Under the pieces are notes generated by a model that worked only from the letters and a program-made list of their open reading frames with translations, did not search any database and was not told the DNA's origin. From Micromonospora sp. BL4 (GTDB lineage Bacteria > Actinomycetota > Actinomycetes > Mycobacteriales > Micromonosporaceae): a stretch of DNA of 64,000 bases. The translations under genes were made by a program, and so were the position numbers. Location: the NCBI RefSeq assembly GCF_003667505.1, contig NZ_RCVJ01000070.1, forward strand, positions 22,168 to 86,167. The letters run 5' to 3'. Positions within the stretch are counted from its first letter, which is position 1. Each line of letters begins with the position of its first letter. Shown here piece by piece: positions 1 through 8,497 of the stretch.

Positions 1-1
1 G

Positions 2-259
2 ATCGCCCTGGCCGACCGAGGCCTGCCGGTGCCGTCACCGGCCGCCGCGCTCGCGCCCCGGCTGGCTGCGGCCCGGGACCGTTGGGGCGACGGGCCGGCG
101 GCGCGATCCTTCACCGAGCGGGTCCTGCGGGCCGCTCACCTACCCATCAAGGCGATGCTCACCGCCGGCACCCTGCTGCCCAAGCAGCGGCTCGGCTGCT
201 CCGACGTGAACAAGTACTACCGGCGCACCGGCCCGAACTACCTCCGGGAGACACGATGA
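2..259 (+). CDS. Siderophore synthetase-like protein, C-terminal fragment (runs off left edge)
   Basis: Only the last 85 residues are in the window; the frame is open to the edge. The tail has an alpha-helical stretch with LPIKAML, the place where IucA/IucC-type synthetases end in a conserved Lys-Ala segment of the FhuF-like domain. The stop overlaps the next start (ATGA), so it is translationally coupled to a complete IucA/IucC gene. From this I infer a second NIS synthetase, as in staphyloferrin B operons that carry two or three copies. The identification rests mainly on context, because the fragment is short and holds no catalytic residue. Confidence 0.55.
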   Translation: MALADRGLPVPSPAAALAPRLAAARDRWGDGPAARSFTERVLRAAHLPIKAMLTAGTLLPKQRLGCSDVNKYYRRTGPNYLRETR

Positions 260-1854
260 CGAGCGCACAGCTGCGCTCCCGGCCGGGCGTCGACACCGGC
301 CGACTCGCCGACCTGGCCGCCGCCCACAGCGTCTTCGGCTGCCTGCTGCGCGAGATCGCTCTGCCCGACGGCGACGCCACGGTGGTCGACGGAACCGCCC
401 GTCTGCTGCTGCGGCACCTCGACGTGACACTCCGCTGCGCCGTCGCGCGAACCTCTTCGCTCGGCGCGCACCGCTACGCCGGCCCGGTGCAGCGCAGGAC
501 TGCCGCCGGCCGGTGGGAGGACCTGGACGCGGCCGGCCTGGCGGGCCTGGTCGCGGCGGAACTGACCGCCCGTACCGGCCAGGTGAACGACGAGTTCCTC
601 GGGCAGGTCCGGGCCAGCCGGGACACCGTGGCCCGGCTGCTCGCCGAGCGCCCGGCGCAGGATCCCACCCCCACCGGCGAGGCGGCCATCGACGCGTACG
701 TCGAATCCGAACAGTCGCTGGTCTTCGGCCATCCCCACCATCCCGCGCCGAAGTGGCGCAGCGGTGCTCCGGACAGCTGGCGGGCCTACGCGCCGGAGCT
801 GCGTACCGCCTTCCGGCTGCACTGGCTCGCCGTACCGGACGACCTCGTCACCAACGCCGGACCGTTCGACCCGCTGATCACCGCCCTCGACCCGCCGCGG
901 CCCCCGGCCGGGCACCGGGTGCTGCCCGTGCACCCCTGGCAGCTGTCGCTGATCCCGCCGGCGGACCCGCGGCTTCGCCACCTCGGTGCGGCCGGTGTCC
1001 CCGTACGGCCGACAGCGAGCGTCCGCACCCTCTACGCCCCCGACGCCGACCTGTTCCTCAAGACCAGCCTGCATGTGCGGATCACCAACTGCCTGCGCAA
1101 GAACGCACGGTACGAACTCACCGGCGCGGTCGCGCTGACCGGGCTGCTGGCTCGGGTGCCGATGCCGGCCGGCGTCGGGCTGCTCGCCGAGCCCGCCTAC
1201 CGCACCGTCGGCCTCCCGGGCGCGGACGAGGCGTACGGGACGATCCTGCGCACCGGCCTGCGTCCGCACCTGCGACCCGGGGACACCCCGCTGCTGGCCG
1301 CGGCGCTGGCCGCCACGCCACTGGCCGTGCCGGATCCGGTCGCCTGGTGGCGCGCGTACATCGGGTTGCTGGTGCCGGCGGTGCTGCGCTGTTGGCTCAG
1401 CCACGGCGTCGTGCACGAGGCACACCTGCAGAACGTGGTCGTGGTCCTCGACCGGGATCGCCGCCCGGTGCGGATGCTGCTGCGGGACCTGGAGGGGGTG
1501 AAGCTGGACACCGACCGGTGGGCCACCTGGCCGGACGGCGTCCCGCCGCAGGTCGGCTACGGTCCACGGGACGCCCGCCGCCGGATCGTCTACTGCCTGT
1601 TCGTCAACCATCTGGGCGGCGTCTGCGGCGCGCTCGCCGACGCGCGACCGGGGATCGAAGCGCGGCTGTGGCAGGAGCTGCGCGCGGTCGTCGAAGCGGT
1701 GGCGGCCGATCTCGGCGATCCGTCGGAACTGCGGGCGCTGTTGAACGGGGAACCGCTGGTGGCCAAGGCGAACCTGCTGGTCCGGTGGCGGCGCGACGCC
1801 GACCGTGCCGCCCCGTTCGTGCCGGTGGCGAATCCGCTGGGCGGGCCACGATGA
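256..1854 (+). CDS. IucA/IucC-family NIS siderophore synthetase
   Basis: A 532-residue protein of normal length for the family, which joins a carboxylic acid (often citrate) to an amine or alcohol through an acyl-adenylate in the cytoplasm. Family marks are GHPHHPAPKWRSG near residues 158-170 (ATP/substrate loop), LPVHPWQ near 223-229, KTSLHVRITNCLRKN near 269-283 and HEAHLQN near 387-393, followed by the C-terminal FhuF-like region. The ATG was chosen because it overlaps the preceding stop by 4 nt (ATGA); a longer frame reaching back to 82 would overlap the upstream gene. The stop overlaps the decarboxylase start in the same way, so the three genes form one tight operon. The actual substrate cannot be read from sequence. 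Confidence 0.93.
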   Translation: MTSAQLRSRPGVDTGRLADLAAAHSVFGCLLREIALPDGDATVVDGTARLLLRHLDVTLRCAVARTSSLGAHRYAGPVQRRTAAGRWEDLDAAGLAGLVAAELTARTGQVNDEFLGQVRASRDTVARLLAERPAQDPTPTGEAAIDAYVESEQSLVFGHPHHPAPKWRSGAPDSWRAYAPELRTAFRLHWLAVPDDLVTNAGPFDPLITALDPPRPPAGHRVLPVHPWQLSLIPPADPRLRHLGAAGVPVRPTASVRTLYAPDADLFLKTSLHVRITNCLRKNARYELTGAVALTGLLARVPMPAGVGLLAEPAYRTVGLPGADEAYGTILRTGLRPHLRPGDTPLLAAALAATPLAVPDPVAWWRAYIGLLVPAVLRCWLSHGVVHEAHLQNVVVVLDRDRRPVRMLLRDLEGVKLDTDRWATWPDGVPPQVGYGPRDARRRIVYCLFVNHLGGVCGALADARPGIEARLWQELRAVVEAVAADLGDPSELRALLNGEPLVAKANLLVRWRRDADRAAPFVPVANPLGGPR

Positions 1855-2996
1855 CCCGACCGGTCTACGTCCACGACCTCGACGGGCTGGCCGCGCACGC
1901 CCGGTCCGTCCGGGCCGCGCTGCCGCAGGGGGTCGAGCTGCTCTACGCGGTCAAGGCCAACCCGGACCCGGGCGTGCTGCGGACGCTCGCGCCGGTCGTC
2001 GACGGATTCGAGGCCGCCAGCCGTGGCGAGCTGCGGAGGCTGGCCGAGGTGCTGCCCGGCCGGGCGCCTGCCGCGTACGCCGGGCCCGGCAAGACCGACG
2101 AGGACCTCGCCGCAGCCCTCGCCGCCGGGGTGCACCGCGTCCACGTCGAGTCGCCGGCCGAGCTGCGGCGTCTCGGTGCGCTGGCGGTCGCCTCGGGCCG
2201 GTCGGCCCAGGTGCTGTTGCGGGTGAACCTGCCGGTGGACGCGCCGGGCGCGAGCCTGGTGATGGGCGGCGGGCCCAGCCCGTTCGGCATGGATCCGGCC
2301 GACGCGGTGGAGTGTGCCCGCCGGCCGCCCGCCGGCGTCGAGGTGCGCGGAATCCACGCCCACCTGGCCAGCGGACTGGACGCCCCGCTCGCCGGCGCGG
2401 TCGCCGCCGCCGTGGTCCGCTGGTCCGTCGCCGAGGTCGGTGCCACCGAGGTCGATGTCGGGGGAGGCATGGCCGTCGACTACACCGACCCGGCGTCGCG
2501 ATTCGACTGGGTGAGCTACGGCCCGGCCCTGGCGGGCCTCCTCGACGAGTATCCCGGCCTGCGGGTGCGCATCGAGCCGGGTCGGTCGGTCACCGCCTAC
2601 TGCGGGGCGTACCTCACCGAGGTCATCGACGTGAAGCGCTCCTACGGCGAGTGGTTCGCGGTGGTGGCCGGCGGCACCCATCACCTGCGTACACCTGCCG
2701 CGAAGGGCCACCCGCAGCCGTTCAGCGTGCACCGGCGGCCGGATGCCGACGGCCCGCGCACCGACGGCGGGCCGGTCACCGTGGTCGGCCAGCTCTGCAC
2801 CCCGAAGGACGTGTTGTCCCGCTCGGCCACCGCGGGGACGATCGGCGTGGGCGACGTGGTGGCCTTCGCCATGGCCGGGGCGTACGCCTGGAACATCAGT
2901 CACCGCGACTTCCTGCTGCACGAGCCGCCGCTGTTCCGCACCGGTGACCCGGATCAGGTGGCCGCCGACTGGGCGGCCCGACCGTTGCGGTCGTGA
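1851..2996 (+). CDS. PLP-dependent fold-III decarboxylase, SbnH-like
   Basis: A 381-residue alanine-racemase-fold decarboxylase of the ornithine/diaminopimelate type. The PLP lysine lies in YAVKANPDP (Lys35). GGGMAVDY and EPGRSV bind the PLP phosphate, and VGQLCTPKDVL carries the active-site Cys. The late motif FAMAGAYAWNISHRDF is characteristic of SbnH, which decarboxylates a citryl-diaminopropionate intermediate in staphyloferrin B synthesis. Its place directly after an IucA/IucC gene (ATGA overlap) supports a role in siderophore assembly rather than lysine synthesis. A hairpin follows 15 nt after the stop. Whether the product is staphyloferrin B itself is unknown, since the rest of the operon is outside the window. 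Confidence 0.88.
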   Translation: MTRPVYVHDLDGLAAHARSVRAALPQGVELLYAVKANPDPGVLRTLAPVVDGFEAASRGELRRLAEVLPGRAPAAYAGPGKTDEDLAAALAAGVHRVHVESPAELRRLGALAVASGRSAQVLLRVNLPVDAPGASLVMGGGPSPFGMDPADAVECARRPPAGVEVRGIHAHLASGLDAPLAGAVAAAVVRWSVAEVGATEVDVGGGMAVDYTDPASRFDWVSYGPALAGLLDEYPGLRVRIEPGRSVTAYCGAYLTEVIDVKRSYGEWFAVVAGGTHHLRTPAAKGHPQPFSVHRRPDADGPRTDGGPVTVVGQLCTPKDVLSRSATAGTIGVGDVVAFAMAGAYAWNISHRDFLLHEPPLFRTGDPDQVAADWAARPLRS

Positions 2997-3010
2997 CCCT
3001 GGACGCCGGT

Positions 3011-3044
3011 GGGCCGTCGGAGCGCATCAGCGCCCCGACGGCCC
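3011..3044. terminator. Bidirectional hairpin terminator
   Basis: A 10-bp perfect stem (GGGCCGTCGG/CCGACGGCCC) continues after one A-C mismatch into an inner GCGC/GCGC stem with an ATCA loop. It sits between the convergent decarboxylase and serine protease genes and has no clear U-tract, as is common in actinomycetes. Confidence 0.65.
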
Positions 3045-3061
3045 GACGTCGTCAGCCGTGG

Positions 3062-4291
3062 TCAGCCGTTGTCGATCAAACTGGCGATCTCGTTGTAGAT
3101 GAGGTGTGCCTTCGCGCCCTGGTTCGACGGGCAACCACCGAGGTGGTGCAGGGCGATCACGCGGTGGCTGGCGTTCAACACCGGCGAGCCCGAGTTGCCG
3201 CCAGAGGTGTCACAGCTGTAGCTGATGTTCCAGGTGTTGTAGTTCGCGTTCCGTACGGTGCAGTTCGCGCCGTTCTGGGTGTCCTCGTAGATCGACAGCC
3301 GCTTCGGGCTGCCGTCGCCGTGCCCCGGAACGTACATCCGCGTGCCGGTGGTGGTGGCGGTCGTCGCCAGGTACAGCGTGCCGTACGTCTGGATGTTGGC
3401 GAAGTTGTTCACCGAGTAGAGGGTGTAGTCCAGTTGGTTGGAGCCGCCGCTGCTCACCTTGTAGAGGGTGGCGCCGCTGACCTTGGTGCCGGCGCCGGGG
3501 TTCGAGCCGCCACAGGTCGCGCACTGGTAGTTGAACTGCATCTCGCTGCCGCTGACCGCGGACTGGGTTGAGAAGCAGTGCTTGTTCGTCAGCATGCGGT
3601 TGGTGTTGCCGACCCGCCAGGTGGTGCACAACCCACCGCCGCTGATCAGCAGCCGCGCCACCGCTCTGCCCCGGGCGTACTCGTTGGGGTGGCTGGTCTG
3701 GTAGCAGACCACGTCGCGACGGGCGTCGGTGCTGCAGACCGACTGCGTGGTGAAGTTGTGCTGCGCGATCTCCGCGCGGTCGTAGCCGCGCCAGAACCGG
3801 TCGATGGTCGCGGCGCTGCTGCGGGAGGCGCGGGTGCTGTGCAGCGTCACCACCGCGGTGTCGCCCTCCACCGACATCGCCCAGAAGCCCGGTTGCCCGT
3901 CGGTGGTGTAGTCCGCGCCGGTCGCCCGGTTCAGGTAGCGGTCGTACCGGTAGCTCTCCCGCCTGTCGGGGCTCGACACCGTCACGTAGTCGCCGTGCGC
4001 CAGGCGCAGTGAGCTGAAGTGCACCTTGACGTACGATGCGCCGGGGTGGCGGATGATCTGCGTCCCGCCGTCCTGGGCGTAGGACAGCGAGCCGTTGATG
4101 GTCCGGAGTTCACCGACCGTGGTGACGCCCTCGGCCGAGAACTGCTCGGATTCGGGTGCCCGCTCGGAGTGCGGTGCGAGAGGTTGAACCGAGTACGCCT
4201 CGGCGGCCGGTACCGACAGCAGACTCAACCCGAGGGTGCCGGCGCTGAGCGCGACCGCCACCGTTCGTAGGCGGCGCAGGGCATGTTTCAT
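3062..4291 (-). CDS. Secreted trypsin-like serine protease (lysyl endopeptidase-like)
   Basis: A 409-residue exported protein. The N-terminus has a basic start (KHALRRLR), a hydrophobic core and an AEA cleavage site near residue 32, followed by a propeptide-like region up to about residue 180. The protease domain has the triad His238 (TNKHC), Asp288 (LDYTLY) and Ser367 (GNSGSP). Many cysteines suggest disulfides, and the overall motif pattern resembles Achromobacter protease I/lysyl endopeptidase relatives. The ATG follows a strong GGGGAGGAG ribosome site. It stands alone, transcribed away from the tRNA. The role is probably extracellular protein degradation; substrate specificity is not determined from sequence. 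Confidence 0.85.
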   Translation of the reverse strand: MKHALRRLRTVAVALSAGTLGLSLLSVPAAEAYSVQPLAPHSERAPESEQFSAEGVTTVGELRTINGSLSYAQDGGTQIIRHPGASYVKVHFSSLRLAHGDYVTVSSPDRRESYRYDRYLNRATGADYTTDGQPGFWAMSVEGDTAVVTLHSTRASRSSAATIDRFWRGYDRAEIAQHNFTTQSVCSTDARRDVVCYQTSHPNEYARGRAVARLLISGGGLCTTWRVGNTNRMLTNKHCFSTQSAVSGSEMQFNYQCATCGGSNPGAGTKVSGATLYKVSSGGSNQLDYTLYSVNNFANIQTYGTLYLATTATTTGTRMYVPGHGDGSPKRLSIYEDTQNGANCTVRNANYNTWNISYSCDTSGGNSGSPVLNASHRVIALHHLGGCPSNQGAKAHLIYNEIASLIDNG

Positions 4292-4597
4292 CGTCGCTCC
4301 TCCCCAGGAACCAGCACCCAGACGTGCTTGCAGACTTCATACCCGAAGCCAACAAGACATGCAAATCTATCTATCTTATATTGATCTACGAGGCCCACGT
4401 CGGCTCGTCCCACGGGGCGGATCAGGCTGAAGCGCGTCGTTTTCGACCGCGTTCCCGTCGGTGGGGTCGTCGGGTTGTGCTGCCGCCGGCGCGCGGGTGG
4501 CCGTCGCCAGGCCCCGCCGACCGGGTCAACGCAGGTCGAAGCGGGTGGCTCCCTGCCAACGCGGGTCGACGGGCAGGTCGCTAAACTGGGCGCTCGC
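4292..4597. other. Gene-free stretch: protease promoter region and tRNA upstream
   Basis: This holds the minus-strand ribosome site of the protease (GGGGAGGAG just before its ATG) and an unusually AT-rich patch at about 4355-4395, with CTATCTAT runs, that probably contains the protease promoter. Near the right end TAAACT (4582-4587) lies 10 nt before the tRNA and is a plausible -10 box for it. I see no gene. Confidence 0.5.
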
Positions 4598-4670
4598 GCC
4601 CTCGTAGCTCAGGGGATAGAGCATCGGTTTCCTAAACCGTGTGTCGCAGGTTCGAATCCTGCCGGGGGCA
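4598..4670 (+). tRNA. tRNA-Arg (anticodon CCU)
   Basis: A full cloverleaf of 73 nt. The acceptor stem is GCCCTCG/CGGGGGC (one T-G pair) with discriminator A at 4670. The D stem is GCTC/GAGC. The anticodon loop TTCCTAA has CCT at 4631-4633 and is closed by CGGT/ACCG. The T stem GCAGG/CCTGC has loop TTCGAAT. CCA is not encoded. It reads AGG, a rare Arg codon here. Confidence 0.96.
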
Positions 4671-4737
4671 CTTCGAAGATCAGCGAAATGCCAGCTGACC
4701 ATGGAATTGTCGGACCGTGGTGCCAGCCTCTGGAGGC

Positions 4738-5202
4738 ATGAAGCCCCTCGCCGTCCACTGCGCCGCCCTGAGCATCTCCTATGGCTTCTTCCTGCTGCGG
4801 GATGTGTGGTGCGATGCCGGCGACGACAACGAGTCGCGCCGAGACGCGCAGGGCCAGGTAGCCGGCGGGTCCACGTACCAGATCAGCGTCCCAGCCTCCT
4901 CGTATCCGCCCGAGATCGGTCTTGAGCTACGGGTCTGGGCCAGCGAGCCCGCGCCGGACAGAGGCTTCTGGGACGGATGTCGACAGCTTGAGCTGCACTG
5001 CCCTACCGGAGAGTTGGTCGTCGAGTTGATCGCCGCCGGAGGGGCGGCGGTGATCGCGCTTCCGCAGGGAGTCGGCGTCTACGGCGTCCGGGTCCATCGG
5101 AGGCAGGCCGACACCGAGGAGTTCCTCATCGAGCTGTGGTGGCGGACGCCGCTGCCGCCAGCCGACGATGACGAGGACTTCTACGGCGATCTGTGGACCT
5201 GA
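4738..5202 (+). CDS. Uncharacterised protein beside tRNA-Arg
   Basis: I do not recognise this protein (154 residues from the ATG at 4738; a GTG at 4717 in the same frame would add 7). It has no signal peptide or membrane segment. The pattern of alternating hydrophobic residues (ELRVWASE, LVVELIAAGG, GVYGVRVHRR, FLIELWWR) suggests a beta-rich fold, and it ends in an acidic, aromatic tail (DDDEDFYGDLW). The GGAGG at 4732-4736 is only 1 nt from the ATG, so it does not decide the start. Its codon use is a little less GC-extreme than its neighbours, which together with the tRNA neighbour hints at an accessory gene. The size and fold would fit an immunity-type protein, but that is a guess. Confidence 0.6.
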   Translation: MKPLAVHCAALSISYGFFLLRDVWCDAGDDNESRRDAQGQVAGGSTYQISVPASSYPPEIGLELRVWASEPAPDRGFWDGCRQLELHCPTGELVVELIAAGGAAVIALPQGVGVYGVRVHRRQADTEEFLIELWWRTPLPPADDDEDFYGDLWT

Positions 5203-5431
5203 CCGGCCAGGACAGGGTGTAGGTGTCTTCGATGGCGGCTGCCTGGCATCAACAGGTCAGCGGCCCGCGGGCGCAGTGGCGGGGTCGTCATGCTGGCATT
5301 GGCGTGCCCGAGACGACTTGCTGCCACCAGGACGCCGTGCGAGTCAGCGACTCAACTCGCGTGCCGGAGGGCCCGGTGGCGACGGCATGGCCGCCCGACG
5401 CCACCGAGCCCTCGCTGTCACCGTTAGTTGG

Positions 5432-6694
5432 TCATCCCAGGTACTTGGACACGACGCCGGCGTCGATGACCGCCTCTTCGCCGCTGGTGAGCGTGACCCA
5501 GTCGCTGTGGCCGTACCTGTTGGAGCCGCCGGTCTCGTTCAGGTAGTAGACCAGGTCGGAATCGGGCGAGGTGATGAAGCTGTACGGGTCGCGTACGTAG
5601 AACTCGGTCCGGTAGGTGCCCGGCCGCACCTGGGCGGTGTACGTGCCGTCCGGGTTCACGGTGGCCACCGCACCGAAGCCCTGGCCGCCCACCACGATCT
5701 GGTAGATGCCCTGTTCGCCGGGGGGTGCACCGGGCTCGCCGGCGTCCCGGACGTTGTCCCGGTCGCTGTCGACCCAGACGACGCCCCGTACGGTCGCCGG
5801 CTGGAGGACGGTCACCCGGGTGCGCAGGGTGTTGTTGTCCAGGGTCGTCTCGGTCGAGCTGGTCGACAGGGTGGCGGTCAGGTCGAGCACGTCGCCGGGG
5901 TTCGCGCCCGAGATGGTGGCCGCGATGTCGAGTCCGGCGCTGTTCTCGCCCGGGCGCAGCGGCCCGTGGGTGCAGCGCCAGCCCGGCTGACCTCCGGCGA
6001 GGTCATCGCCGTAGTCACAGGCCCAGCCCTCGTTGCTCTCGCTGTACCGAACGGCGCCGGTGGGCAGCGGCACGGTGACGGTCAGGTCGCCGGAGGGGGA
6101 GGTCCCGCTGTTCGACACGTACGAGCTGAGGCCGAACACCTCACCATCGATCAACTCGTGGTCGCTCGACTCGCTCACGAACCCGACGTCCACGGTGCCG
6201 GGGATGTAGCGCAGGCTGGCCTGCCCGGTGTTGTTGGCGGTGGACGACTCGCGACCGCCGGTGGCGGTCGCGCTTACCACGATCTCGTTGCCGACCGTGC
6301 CGGCGTCCACGCCGAACGGGATGCGCAGCGGCTCTGCCGTCGCACCAGCCGCGAGCGGCGCGTGGGTGCAGGTGGCAGGGGCCTGGAAGGTGCACCGCCA
6401 GCTGGGTGGGACCGAGAAACCGTCGGTGAACCAGGTGCCGTTGGGCAGGGACAGAGCCAGGGTGACGTCCTCGCTGGCCCTGGTGCCGGCGTTGTGGAGG
6501 CCAACCGTCAGGGCGGACGAGCCGCCGGTGTCAGGAACCTCGGTGGAGTCGAGGCTCGCGGTGACAACCAGGTCGGCCCGGGCAGGTGCCGCGCTGGCGG
6601 GGGCCGCGCCGAGTAGACCCGCCATGGTCACTGCCAGTGAACTCCCCGCGAGCGCACTGAGCCGGACGAGGCGGTGTCCAGAGGTTGCAGACAT
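5432..6694 (-). CDS. Secreted protein with DUF11-like repeats and a SdrD B-like domain
   Basis: A 420-residue exported protein. A signal peptide (LSALAGSSLAVTMAGLLGAAPASA) is followed by two or three Ig-like/DUF11 repeats marked by NAGTRASEDVTL, NNTGQASL and NSGTSPSGDLTV. Conserved Trp-Arg-Cys turns (SWRCTF, GWACDY, GWRCTH) follow, then a C-terminal prealbumin-like domain (VRGVVWVDSDRDNVRDAGEPG, NPDGTYTAQVRPGTYR), as in SdrD B repeats. There is no LPXTG or membrane anchor, so it is probably released. The ATG at 6694 was chosen over an upstream in-frame one because GGAAGG lies just before it and the signal peptide then begins properly. The function is unknown, probably extracellular binding or a structural role. 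Confidence 0.75.
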   Translation of the reverse strand: MSATSGHRLVRLSALAGSSLAVTMAGLLGAAPASAAPARADLVVTASLDSTEVPDTGGSSALTVGLHNAGTRASEDVTLALSLPNGTWFTDGFSVPPSWRCTFQAPATCTHAPLAAGATAEPLRIPFGVDAGTVGNEIVVSATATGGRESSTANNTGQASLRYIPGTVDVGFVSESSDHELIDGEVFGLSSYVSNSGTSPSGDLTVTVPLPTGAVRYSESNEGWACDYGDDLAGGQPGWRCTHGPLRPGENSAGLDIAATISGANPGDVLDLTATLSTSSTETTLDNNTLRTRVTVLQPATVRGVVWVDSDRDNVRDAGEPGAPPGEQGIYQIVVGGQGFGAVATVNPDGTYTAQVRPGTYRTEFYVRDPYSFITSPDSDLVYYLNETGGSNRYGHSDWVTLTSGEEAVIDAGVVSKYLG

Positions 6695-7062
6695 CGGATC
6701 CTTCCGTCGGAGGGATGACTCCGGGCCGACAGACCCGGCCGGGACAACAAATTCCTGTTGTCCGTCTGCTGAGCGCTGCAAGATCAAGCCTCGTTACACC
6801 GCTTGGGGGAGGCCACTGATCGACGGTGATGGCATGTCCACGAAGGAGTGTGGACACCGCAGAAGTCGAATGCCCAACGACCGGGCCGACAACCTTCATG
6901 TGCATGCTCTTCGATGGATGTGACGCCAACCCACAACTGGCAGGCGTGCGGTCTTGAACAGGGCCGTCAGCGGGTGATTGGGTACGGAGCACGCTCGCCT
7001 GACCGGACCGAGCACGCGCCGCCCGCTCGGCGCGGCGGCCCCGCGAAACCAAGGACGTCGCC
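6695..7062. other. Gene-free stretch with an inverted repeat
   Basis: This is the divergent upstream region between the secreted repeat protein (minus) and a small membrane protein (plus). It contains TGTCCAC (6835-6841) and GTGGACA (6850-6856) separated by 8 nt, a possible operator. The ribosome site of the plus-strand gene (AAGGA) lies at the right end. No convincing coding potential is present. Confidence 0.4.
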
Positions 7063-7548
7063 ATGTTGTTTCTCGTGTTGCTTCTCGCCGCGCTGGCCGG
7101 GGCCGCCACCGCGGTGGTCCTCGCCGTTCGCGGGTTCGTCGCGGCGTTCCGGAGAGCAGGGCGTTCCCGGGCCGGATGGCTGCGGGTGGCGGCGCTCCTC
7201 GCCGGTGCCGGCACCATCGCCGTGTACACGTGGGGACTTCTCCACCTCGGCGTCGCGGTGCTGCAGGCGGAGGACGGTGGAGCCGGGTCCTCCCCGATCC
7301 AACCGTGTCGGGAAGGCGGGCCGCAGTTGGCGAGTCAGGTCACCGGGTACGGAGTCAGCTACCTGCCGCTCCGTTTCGAATGCCACCTCGGCCGTGGCGG
7401 CACGTACATCACATCGTCCGTGCCGGGGTACGTCAACCAGGCCGCGGGGGCCCTCGGACTGGTCACGGCCGTGTGTGGGGTCCTCGCGACCACGACGGCA
7501 AAGCGCTCCCGGCCGCCGGTCGCGCACACAACCGATCGCGACAACTGA
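7063..7548 (+). CDS. Small membrane protein of unknown function
   Basis: A 161-residue protein with three predicted hydrophobic segments: residues 1-22 (LVLLLAALAGAATAVVLAV), about 42-62 (VAALLAGAGTIAVYTWGLL) and about 127-145 (AAGALGLVTAVCGVLATTT). The loop of about 65 residues between segments two and three holds two cysteines (PIQPCREGG and LRFECHLG) that could pair outside the membrane. The ATG is preceded by CCAAGGACG. It stands alone and converges on a lipoprotein gene across a strong hairpin. I do not recognise the family. Confidence 0.65.
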   Translation: MLFLVLLLAALAGAATAVVLAVRGFVAAFRRAGRSRAGWLRVAALLAGAGTIAVYTWGLLHLGVAVLQAEDGGAGSSPIQPCREGGPQLASQVTGYGVSYLPLRFECHLGRGGTYITSSVPGYVNQAAGALGLVTAVCGVLATTTAKRSRPPVAHTTDRDN

Positions 7549-7581
7549 TCGCGGCGATGGTGTTCCCCGCCGGAAACGGTC

Positions 7582-7610
7582 GGTGCCCTCCGGATCATCC
7601 GGAGGGCACC
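7582..7610. terminator. Bidirectional hairpin terminator
   Basis: A 12-bp perfect stem GGTGCCCTCCGG/CCGGAGGGCACC with a 5-nt loop ATCAT lies between the convergent membrane-protein and lipoprotein genes. Confidence 0.8.
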
Positions 7611-7624
7611 GCTTTCCACCAGGG

Positions 7625-8383
7625 TCAGAGGAACTTGTACATCTCCGCGGAGGCCGCCTCGGTCTCGTTGGCGGGCGGCGCGCTCACCGAGACCTTCTCG
7701 CCGAAGCCGCTCATGCGCATGTCGGTGACCAGATCGCCCACGGTCTTCGTGGCGATCGTGTAGGACAGCGCGGTGAGACGGCCGTCGGCGTCGACGGTCG
7801 CTTCGAACGGGATCGCCTTCGGGTCCTTCGCCAGCTTCGCCGACGACTCCAGGCCCTCGCGCATGCCGCCATCGGTGCTGGCGGCCTCGGCCGCCTTGCC
7901 CAGGTCGGCGGTACCGGTGTAACGGCCGCCGCCCACCTCCTGCGCGGACACGACGCCGCCGATGAGGCCGGTCTGCGCCTTGATGTCGAAGGACTGGCGC
8001 AGCGTGCTGGTCGGCCGGAGCTTGGTGAGGTCGATCTTCATCCACGGCTTCTCGCCCTCGAGCGAGTCCGACTTGATGTAGGCGGCGTCGCCGATCAGGC
8101 GGGCCTCCATCGGCTCCGGAGCGTTGCCGGTCACCTGGACCGCCCGGGAGGCGGGATCCATCTTTCCGCTGAGGGTGATCGATTGGGTGCCGGCCTTCAC
8201 CGAGGCGTCCATGGTGACGGTGCCGCCGAGGCTGCGATCCATGGCCTGCCGGATGGTGGTGACCGGGTCGGCCTTGGACGCGGCGGCTGGGGGTGCGGCG
8301 GAGTCGCCGCCGGAGTCGGTGCCGCAGCCCGCCACGAGGGCGGCGAAGAGGGCGATCGAAAGGGTTGGGATCAGTCGACGCAT
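7625..8383 (-). CDS. LppX/LprAFG-type lipoprotein
   Basis: A 252-residue lipoprotein. A short signal peptide ends in a lipobox (ALVAGC, Cys20), followed by a Ser/Ala/Pro-rich tether and a domain of alternating strands (TVTMDASVKAGTQSITLSGK, GDAAYIKS, AVQVTGN) like the LprG/LppX fold that carries lipids between membrane and wall in mycobacteria. The start at 8383 was chosen over a longer frame because TAGGGT lies 7 nt upstream, the spacing of a leaderless promoter, and the lipobox is then correctly placed. The lipid cargo is unknown. Confidence 0.8.
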   Translation of the reverse strand: MRRLIPTLSIALFAALVAGCGTDSGGDSAAPPAAASKADPVTTIRQAMDRSLGGTVTMDASVKAGTQSITLSGKMDPASRAVQVTGNAPEPMEARLIGDAAYIKSDSLEGEKPWMKIDLTKLRPTSTLRQSFDIKAQTGLIGGVVSAQEVGGGRYTGTADLGKAAEAASTDGGMREGLESSAKLAKDPKAIPFEATVDADGRLTALSYTIATKTVGDLVTDMRMSGFGEKVSVSAPPANETEAASAEMYKFL

Positions 8384-8497
8384 AGACGTGACCCTAACGG
8401 ACAGCCGCTGGCCTATTCGCCCGGGCATCAACCCCGCCGCGATTCACGTCTGTCTGTGTAACGAGAAACCGTGGAAATGCGCTACGCCTCGCCAGCC

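Noticed and set aside
513..2996. 827-codon frame spanning the siderophore synthetase and decarboxylase genes
   Set aside because: Its N-terminal part is an out-of-frame reading of the synthetase; only the part from 1851 is the real decarboxylase.
4598..4670. tRNA as the edge of an integrated element
   Set aside because: I found no second copy of the tRNA 3' end downstream and no integrase or phage gene in the window.
5168..6616. Long plus-strand frame of 482 codons
   Set aside because: It lies opposite the secreted DUF11-like protein, which has a signal peptide, ribosome site and recognisable domains; the plus frame is a GC-bias shadow.
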